A stretch of 20,402 bases of DNA from Campylobacterota bacterium (lineage in GTDB: Bacteria; Campylobacterota; Campylobacteria; Campylobacterales; SZUA-545): the NCBI GenBank assembly GCA_003561815.1, contig PWVP01000143.1, positions 1 through 20,402 on the forward strand, read 5' to 3'. The notes beneath the pieces are model-generated. The model worked only from the letters and a program-made list of their open reading frames with translations, had not been told where the DNA came from and did not search any database. Below, piece after piece: positions 15,295 through 20,402 of the stretch; within the stretch, counting starts at the first letter, position 1; each line of letters starts with the position of its first letter. The translations under genes and the position numbers were made by a program.

Positions 15295-16686
15295 TTAAAA
15301 GATCTGCTTGAGTCTGTGCCAGAGGTTCTTAATCTGCGCGCCCAGACCCTCCGGTGCAGATTGCGTTGTCATCATAATATCGGCAATACTCTCTTTTTCT
15401 GCTGCTTTTTCCGATCCGGTGCTTTTTAAAGACTCTTTAAGCTCGCCAGCAGGCTGCTCTTCGGCCTTGGGGGCCGGCGTCTCTTGACGCACCGCCCCCT
15501 CCCGGCGGTAGCGGTTTTGCAGGTGCTTGTTGGAATCAATCTCATAGAGGGTGTACTCCCCGCTGCCGTAGCGAACCAGCCCCAGCGCCACCGAGAAGGT
15601 GGGATCGTTCAAGCTTGCGGCCAGACCGGGCATCGGCTTAGGGGTCGCCACCCGTACCGGGAGGTTATCGAAGATAGGTTGCGCCATCTGGCCGATCCCC
15701 TCATGCTTACTCGCCCCGCCGGTGATCACCAGCCCGGCGCCCAGGTGGTTTTTAAAGTGGCTCTTCTCCAGCTGGCGCGAGAGGATCATCAGCGTCTCTT
15801 CGATGCGAGCTGAGATGACACTGCGGACAATATCGAGCGAAACGGGGTGGGTCTGATCCTCGCTGCCGAGATTGGGGATCTCAATCGTCCCCTCTTCACC
15901 ACCCTCCATCAGGCCGCCCTGGTCGATCTTGACCCGCTCCGCGGCGTTGACCGAGGTGTGTAGCGCCATGGAGAGATCGCCGGTGATATGCGATCCCCCC
16001 ACCGCGAGAAAGTCGTTGTAGCGCAGGCTGTTACCCAGATGAACCACCAGATTGCTGGTCATGCCGCCGATATCGACGACACAGACGCCGTGGTCGCGCT
16101 CCTCCTCGCTGAGCACCGCGATGGCTGAAGCGTAGCCGGAGAGCACCATGTTCTCCACCTCCACACCGGCCATCTGAACCGTGCGGCGCAGATTCTCCAG
16201 CGCGGTCTTCTGGCCAATCACAATATGGACACTCGCCTCCAGCCGTCCGCCGCTCATGCCGACGGGATCCTGAATGCTGTTTTGATCGTCCACTTTAAAG
16301 TTGTACGGCAGCGCGTGGAGCACCTCAAAATCCGGCGGGATGTTGGCGTTATAGAGCGCTGTCTGCATCGCGCGGTTCACATCCCGAAGGGCGATCTCTT
16401 TGGTGGGGATGTTGGCGATTCCGTAGCTGTTGATGCTGCGCACATAGCCGCCAGAGACGGAGATGATGGCCCCCTTAGGGTCGATCCCCGCCTGCTGCTT
16501 GGCATCGGCCACCACAGCCGCGATCGCTTTGGAGGCTTGATCGATATTGACAATCGCCCCCTTTTTCAGGCCGCTGGCCTTGGCGATGCCGCTGCCGACC
16601 AGGTGCGGCTTGTTGCGATCCTGCAGCTGCGCAATCAGAGCGCAGATTTTGGTGGAGCCGATATCAATCGCAAGTATTGCCGACAA
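15295..16686 (-). CDS. ftsA: Cell division protein FtsA
   Basis: FtsA is the actin-like ATPase that tethers FtsZ to the membrane and recruits later division proteins. The 463-residue protein has the phosphate-1 motif AIDIGSTKICALI and the 1C region around VSGGYVRS. It also has the phosphate-2 motif VVDIGGMTSNLVVH with LAVGGSHIT, and the adenosine motif GLVITGGASKHEG. A variable linker rich in E, A and K (about 390-440) leads to a C-terminal amphipathic helix, IKNLWHRLKQIF, that should bind the membrane. The start is a TTG at 16686, with AAAGG upstream at suitable spacing. No ATG or GTG lies nearby in frame before the conserved start. The ppiD stop is 13 bases upstream. Confidence 0.96.
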   Translation of the reverse strand: MSAILAIDIGSTKICALIAQLQDRNKPHLVGSGIAKASGLKKGAIVNIDQASKAIAAVVADAKQQAGIDPKGAIISVSGGYVRSINSYGIANIPTKEIALRDVNRAMQTALYNANIPPDFEVLHALPYNFKVDDQNSIQDPVGMSGGRLEASVHIVIGQKTALENLRRTVQMAGVEVENMVLSGYASAIAVLSEEERDHGVCVVDIGGMTSNLVVHLGNSLRYNDFLAVGGSHITGDLSMALHTSVNAAERVKIDQGGLMEGGEEGTIEIPNLGSEDQTHPVSLDIVRSVISARIEETLMILSRQLEKSHFKNHLGAGLVITGGASKHEGIGQMAQPIFDNLPVRVATPKPMPGLAASLNDPTFSVALGLVRYGSGEYTLYEIDSNKHLQNRYRREGAVRQETPAPKAEEQPAGELKESLKSTGSEKAAEKESIADIMMTTQSAPEGLGAQIKNLWHRLKQIF

Positions 16687-16699
16687 GTTCGCCTTTCGC

Positions 16700-18145
16700 T
16701 TAGTAGATTTCGATGCGGTAGCGGTTTTGCAGACGGCTGATGAGATCCTGCTGGATGCGGTTGGACTTCAGATTGGCCGCTTGCCGATCGAGCATGCCGC
16801 GCGCCTCTTCAAACTGCTCTTTATCAAACAATTTCTGTTCCAAAACACGGTAGACCACGGCACGGTTTTGTAACATCACCACCCCTTCGGCGCTATCGCC
16901 CCCAAAAATCTCGGCGCTTAGCTGACGCGACTCCATCGCATTGAGCGGGCCGACCGGCTCACTCTGGCCCATCACCACGAAGCCCACATCCTCACCACTG
17001 AAGCGCTCCAGTCGCTCTTCGGCTCGCTGACGGAGCGAATCCTGCATGCGAATCTGCCGCAGCATCAGCTCCGCCATCGGGCGGGCCTGCTCAAAGCTCA
17101 GAGGCTCCGGTGCGTGGCGCCGCTCCACACGGGCGAGCACAAAACCGTCAGCGGTCTGAATCGGATCGGTAATGGTGCGGCCCGAAGCGCGCTCAAGCGC
17201 ATCCATCACCTCGATCGGCAGGGTGTCATTGGTAAAGGGGAGGTTGTCCAGGCGGGTGGCGCTGGTTTTGCCATCGCGCCAGTCGATCCGGGTACGCAGC
17301 GCTTCGCGGCGCAGCTTCGCATAGCGGGCCGCCTCAAGCGCCTTTTCTTTAACCGCCTCGTAGGGCTGGGGCGCGCCCGCCTCATCGAGAAACTGCATCC
17401 GGTTGCGCTGATACTGCTCGCGCGCCTCCTCCTCGGTCGCCTCGACCCCCTCCAGCGAAAGGGCGATATAGCTCACATCAAAGTGGGGATCGCCCATAAA
17501 CTCATAGCGGTTCTCCTCGTAGTAGTCACGAACCGCCGCCTCCGAGAGGGTGATGTTTTGTGGCGCTTCGACCACCTCGATCGCCAGACGGTTGGCCATA
17601 AACTGTCCAGCTGCCATCAGCCGCTGCTCCACCGGCGTAGCGGGCAGCTCCAGAAGCGAAAAGAGCCGCTCCAGGGTGAGCTGGCGCTTGATCTCATCCT
17701 CAAAATCCCGCACCTCACGACGCATGTTGCGTAGCGACTCCAGGTAGATCTCCTTATCAAAGCGCCCCTCGTGGTGAAACGCCTCCATCCTCATAATGCG
17801 ATCGGCCACCGCCTGATCGGAGACCAAAATCCCCAGCTCCGAGGCGTAGTTGAGCAGCATGGCGTCGTTGACCAGGCTGCGCAGGGCGAGGTTCTGAAGC
17901 TCCCGCTCCATGGAGGAGTCGATCTCCTCACCGTAGAACTGGCTGTAGTAGCCGTGGAGATTGGTGTAGGCAATCTGCAGCTGCTCCATCGTGACCCGCT
18001 CATCGCCCACTCGGGCCACAGCGCTGGCTTTTGAACCGTAGCTATACTGTCCCCACCCCACAAAACCGACGCCCACAAAGGCGACAACCGTTATGGCCAA
18101 AATAATAACCAGCAATTTCCGTCTGCTCTGAAGCCATGCAATCAT
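16700..18145 (-). CDS. ppiD: Membrane-anchored SurA_N/PpiD-type periplasmic folding factor
   Basis: This PpiD-like protein is held in the inner membrane by one N-terminal helix (about 13-35) and acts on newly exported proteins in the periplasm. In its 481 residues, an SurA_N-type chaperone region covers about 40-190, containing ARVGDERVTMEQLQ and LVNDAMLLNYASELGI. A parvulin-like central part is at about 215-350 (TSATRLDNLPF, TADGFVLARVERR), followed by a C-terminal helical region. The parvulin part looks divergent, so isomerase activity is uncertain. The ATG at 18145 has AAGGG five bases upstream. It heads the ppiD-ftsA-ftsZ run, an order known from Campylobacter. Confidence 0.85.
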   Translation of the reverse strand: MIAWLQSRRKLLVIILAITVVAFVGVGFVGWGQYSYGSKASAVARVGDERVTMEQLQIAYTNLHGYYSQFYGEEIDSSMERELQNLALRSLVNDAMLLNYASELGILVSDQAVADRIMRMEAFHHEGRFDKEIYLESLRNMRREVRDFEDEIKRQLTLERLFSLLELPATPVEQRLMAAGQFMANRLAIEVVEAPQNITLSEAAVRDYYEENRYEFMGDPHFDVSYIALSLEGVEATEEEAREQYQRNRMQFLDEAGAPQPYEAVKEKALEAARYAKLRREALRTRIDWRDGKTSATRLDNLPFTNDTLPIEVMDALERASGRTITDPIQTADGFVLARVERRHAPEPLSFEQARPMAELMLRQIRMQDSLRQRAEERLERFSGEDVGFVVMGQSEPVGPLNAMESRQLSAEIFGGDSAEGVVMLQNRAVVYRVLEQKLFDKEQFEEARGMLDRQAANLKSNRIQQDLISRLQNRYRIEIY

Positions 18146-18166
18146 GTGAACCCTTGCCCGGATTTA

Positions 18167-18180
18167 GGGGCGCGCGCCCC
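18167..18180. repeat. Perfect 14-base GC palindrome in the ppiD leader
   Basis: GGGGCGCGCGCCCC reads the same on both strands. It lies between the candidate promoter (18196-18201) and the ppiD start at 18145, about 21 bases before the ATG. It may form a short leader hairpin or be a protein site. Confidence 0.4.
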
Positions 18181-18195
18181 CTTTGAAGTGGTGGC

Positions 18196-18201
18196 ATTCT
18201 A
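18196..18201 (-). promoter_or_regulatory. Candidate -10 element for ppiD-ftsA-ftsZ
   Basis: On the minus strand this reads TAGAAT, about 50 bases before the ppiD ATG, in the 93-base spacer 18146-18238. It overlaps the palindrome at 18197-18209. No -35 box is clear. Confidence 0.45.
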
Positions 18202-18209
18202 GGCTAGAA
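18197..18209. promoter_or_regulatory. Operator-like palindrome over the ppiD promoter
   Basis: TTCTAG-G-CTAGAA is a perfect six-base inverted repeat around one base, covering the candidate -10 element. This placement suits a repressor site, but no regulator is known for it. Confidence 0.4.
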
Positions 18210-18238
18210 AGGGTTAAGGGGTGATTAGAGGGGGCGCG

Positions 18239-19072
18239 CTAGGGGTGGCGCAAAATCGTAATCTCAGCGCGGGCGCGCTCCCGGGCGAAGTAGCTCTCAA
18301 TCGCGCGCGACTCCTGACGGGTCTGAAGCTCCTGGGCAATCTCACTTCTCACCGCCTCTAGCGATCGGGGGGTGAGCCCCTCGTGGGCGCGAACCAGCAG
18401 AGTGACCTGATTTTCGCCAACGGAGAAGATAGGGGTAAACTCCCCACGGGGCGTCTGGGTCAAAATCGCCGCCAGGCGCGGGTTGAGCTCATCAAGCTCA
18501 AGCGTCTGCGACTGCATGCTCACCTGGGGGTGCTGGCCCATCGGGTTTTGTTGCGCCTGCCTAAGCAGCGCCTCCTCTTGGGCCACATACTGCACCACCC
18601 GTACCGAATCGGGGCGGGCGTACGCTTCGGGGTTCTGGCGGTAGTGGCGCTCCACCTCCTCATCGCTCACCGGCACCAGCTCATCGGAGAGCACCCGCGA
18701 AGCGAGCATCTCATTTAAAAGCGCCTTTTCGATCTGCTCACGGTACTCCCCCCAGTCGATGCCGCGGCTCTCGATCACCTGGCGAAGCGTCTGGGTGTCG
18801 AGGTTGTTGCGCTGAGCGATCTGCGCGATGCGCTGCTCGACCTGATCGCTTCGCACCTGCAACCCCAGCTCCTTAATGCGCGCCTCCTGAAGCCGCAGAT
18901 CGATGAGCATCTCAAGCGCCTCATCGTGGCCGACCCCCTCCTCCTGGGCCGCCTGACGAATCTCAAAAAGGGTGATCGGCTCCCCGTTGACCACCGCCGC
19001 GATGGCGTTGATTATCTCCGCCTTTAGTGACGAGAGGGCTAAGGCGGCTATTAAAAGTGTTCTAAAAATCAT
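18239..19072 (-). CDS. SurA/PEB4-like periplasmic peptidyl-prolyl isomerase or chaperone
   Basis: This is a secreted folding factor like PEB4 (CBF2) of Campylobacter, which helps outer-membrane proteins across the periplasm. The 277-residue protein has a signal peptide (MIFRTLLIAALALSSLKA, cut likely after the last A). The SurA_N chaperone region reads INAIAAVVNGEPITLFEI and carries helices rich in E, Q and R to about residue 150. A divergent parvulin-type region spans about 155-245 and is followed by a final helix that would pack back on the N-domain. The ATG at 19072 has AAGGA seven bases upstream and lies ten bases after the tsaD stop. It forms one run with tsaD. Substrates are unknown. 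Confidence 0.85.
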   Translation of the reverse strand: MIFRTLLIAALALSSLKAEIINAIAAVVNGEPITLFEIRQAAQEEGVGHDEALEMLIDLRLQEARIKELGLQVRSDQVEQRIAQIAQRNNLDTQTLRQVIESRGIDWGEYREQIEKALLNEMLASRVLSDELVPVSDEEVERHYRQNPEAYARPDSVRVVQYVAQEEALLRQAQQNPMGQHPQVSMQSQTLELDELNPRLAAILTQTPRGEFTPIFSVGENQVTLLVRAHEGLTPRSLEAVRSEIAQELQTRQESRAIESYFARERARAEITILRHP

Positions 19073-19082
19073 CCACTATCCT

Positions 19083-20069
19083 TCAGTAAATCGCACTTCG
19101 CGATCGAATCGTAATCTCTGCAGGCTGAATAAAGCGGCCGTGACGCAGATCCTCCAGCCCCGCGCGGGCAATCATCGCTGCATTGTCACTGCAGTAGGCC
19201 AGCGGTGCCAGCAGCAGCTCACACCCGTAGCGGCGACAGAGCGCCTCAAGCGCCGTGCGCAAAGCGGCGTTAGCACTCACGCCTCCGACCACCCCCAGCC
19301 GTTTGGGCCGGGCTGTTTTGAGGTAGGTCTCGCTCTTTTGGATCAGATGCGCGATCGCCTTTTTCTGGAAAGCGGCGGCCAGATCGGCGCGGCTTTGGGC
19401 ATCGACTCTCCCCTGCTTTTCGATCAGTAGCCGCATACTGTTTTTCAGCCCCGAGTAGCTAAAGGCGAGGCGGCTCTTCTGGCGAAGCGGCAGGGGCAGA
19501 TCGAAGCGATCGGCATCGCCTTGTTTAGCCAGCTGCTCGATCGCCGGGCCGCCTGGATAGCCAAGATCGAGCATCTTGGCCACCTTGTCAAACGCCTCAC
19601 CCATCGAGTCATCCAGCGTCGTGGCCACCTCCTGGTGCTGATCCCATGCTGTGGACTCCACGATCATCGTGTGCCCGCCGCTAACAATCAACGCCGAGAA
19701 GGGAAAAACGGGCTCTCTTTCTAAAAAGAGCGAGTAGAGGTGCCCGCGCAGGTGGTGCACCCCAATGAGCGGCTTTTTAAGCGCCAGCGCAACCGCTTGA
19801 GCCATCACCACCCCCTCAGCCAGCGCCACGGTCAGCCCCGGCTCGTGGGTGACAGCAATCGCCTCAACCGCCTCCAGACGATCGGCGATCGATTCAAGCA
19901 GTCGGGGGAGATTCCGGGCGTGAAGGCGCGAAGCGAGCTCCGGTACGACGCCACCATGGGGCGCATGGGCCTCACCCTGTTCGATACGCTCATGAAAGAG
20001 CAGTCGCCCGCGACGATCCATCAGCGCCAGAGCGCTGTCATCACAGCTGGACTCAATGGCCAGAATCAT
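19083..20069 (-). CDS. tsaD: tRNA threonylcarbamoyladenosine transferase
   Basis: TsaD transfers the threonylcarbamoyl group to A37 of tRNAs that read ANN codons, acting with TsaB, TsaC and TsaE. The 328-residue protein begins MILAIESSCDDSALAL. It carries GGVVPELASR and the metal histidines H106 and H110 in IGVHHLRGHLYS. Further marks are GGHTMI (131-136), GVSANAALR and the C-terminal YCSDNAAMIA. All conserved features of the catalytic subunit are intact. The ATG at 20069 overlaps the stop of the upstream EAL gene (ATGA), suggesting coupled translation. A SurA-like gene follows after ten bases. Confidence 0.97.
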   Translation of the reverse strand: MILAIESSCDDSALALMDRRGRLLFHERIEQGEAHAPHGGVVPELASRLHARNLPRLLESIADRLEAVEAIAVTHEPGLTVALAEGVVMAQAVALALKKPLIGVHHLRGHLYSLFLEREPVFPFSALIVSGGHTMIVESTAWDQHQEVATTLDDSMGEAFDKVAKMLDLGYPGGPAIEQLAKQGDADRFDLPLPLRQKSRLAFSYSGLKNSMRLLIEKQGRVDAQSRADLAAAFQKKAIAHLIQKSETYLKTARPKRLGVVGGVSANAALRTALEALCRRYGCELLLAPLAYCSDNAAMIARAGLEDLRHGRFIQPAEITIRSRSAIY

Positions 20070-20402
20070 TGCGCGCCGGGCTCTAAGCTCACCTCGCAGT
20101 CAGGTTTGCCCAGATGAAAGCCCTGGGCGTAGTCGATGCCCACCTGATTGACCAGGCGGCCAATCTCGCCGGAGTGGACAAACTCTGCGACGGTTTTAAT
20201 CCCCAGCTTACGGGCAAAGTCGGCGATGGTTTCGGTGATCACTAAAGAGTTTCGATCGGTATCGATCCGGCGGATAATCGAGCCGTCGATCTTGATGTAG
20301 TCCACCTGGAGTTTGAGCAGATGCTCGAAGTTGGAGTAGCCGCTACCGAAATCATCGATCGCCACTTTACACCCGAGCGCTTTTATCTCGTGGATAAACT
20401 CC
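20066..20402 (-). CDS. EAL-domain protein, C-terminal part (N-terminus cut by window edge)
   Basis: This is the last 112 residues of an EAL-type c-di-GMP phosphodiesterase domain. The frame stays open to the right edge, so upstream domains are unknown. Visible catalytic features are the DDFGSGYSNF loop with both aspartates, the lysine in YIKIDGS, the glutamate in TVAEF, and AQGFHLGKP near the end. These match an active domain; the EAL triplet itself lies outside. The reading begins at the edge: the GTG at 20365 is an internal valine codon, not a start. The stop TGA overlaps the tsaD ATG. It resembles the EAL domain of the FIST protein at 2082-4874. Confidence 0.9.
   Translation of the reverse strand, partial: EFIHEIKALGCKVAIDDFGSGYSNFEHLLKLQVDYIKIDGSIIRRIDTDRNSLVITETIADFARKLGIKTVAEFVHSGEIGRLVNQVGIDYAQGFHLGKPDCEVSLEPGAQ

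Noticed and set aside
1..20402. Mobile elements, prophage, CRISPR or a defence island
   Set aside because: No transposase, integrase, terminal repeats, regular spaced repeats or defence genes were seen, and base and codon use look even across the window.

Overview
The window looks like a gene-dense, GC-rich stretch of a Campylobacterota (epsilonproteobacterial) chromosome. The assignment rests on gene order and families. There is a four-subunit pyruvate:acceptor oxidoreductase operon in the order porG-porD-porA-porB, as in Helicobacter and Campylobacter. There is a ppiD-ftsA-ftsZ run like Campylobacter jejuni Cj0694-0696, and a two-transmembrane sensor kinase with an HQWKQPLNAI-type H-box. 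GC content looks well above that of most pathogens in the phylum, which would fit a free-living, possibly chemolithotrophic relative. Genus is not assigned. No tRNA, rRNA, transposase, phage gene or CRISPR array was seen, and the longest gap between genes is about 93 bases.

Layout. 1-4874: a sensor histidine kinase (cut by the left edge) diverges from a large FIST-PAS-GGDEF-EAL protein predicted to degrade c-di-GMP. 4885-7245: a minus-strand run ppk2-argJ-ydcH-like (polyphosphate-linked nucleotide phosphorylation, arginine synthesis, small DUF465 protein). 7331-8502: trmL and a class III sirtuin, convergent and overlapping at their 3' ends. 8503-8594: two strong tandem hairpins. 8595-12479: an HAD phosphatase followed by porGDAB. 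12517-14125: prmC and an MlaF-like ABC ATPase with overlapping ends. 14141-18145: ppiD-ftsA-ftsZ on the minus strand. 18239-20402: an EAL protein (cut by the right edge), tsaD and a SurA/PEB4-like chaperone, tightly packed on the minus strand.

How the parts fit. Most of the window is core metabolism, translation quality control (TsaD, TrmL, PrmC), cell division (FtsA, FtsZ) and envelope protein folding (PpiD, SurA-like). c-di-GMP signalling appears at both ends, each time with an EAL domain whose catalytic residues, where visible, are intact. In the FIST protein the GGDEF site is degenerate.

No clearly new multi-gene system is visible. The items most worth a second look are a strong excess of the palindrome CGATCG across the whole window, the FIST-PAS-GGDLF-EAL receptor, the hairpin pair between porB and the sirtuin gene, a palindrome over the probable ppiD-ftsA-ftsZ promoter, and the ATGA coupling of an EAL gene to tsaD. 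Start codons were revised from Shine-Dalgarno spacing for several genes (ppk2 TTG, porG, porA, porB, the HAD gene and the ABC ATPase).
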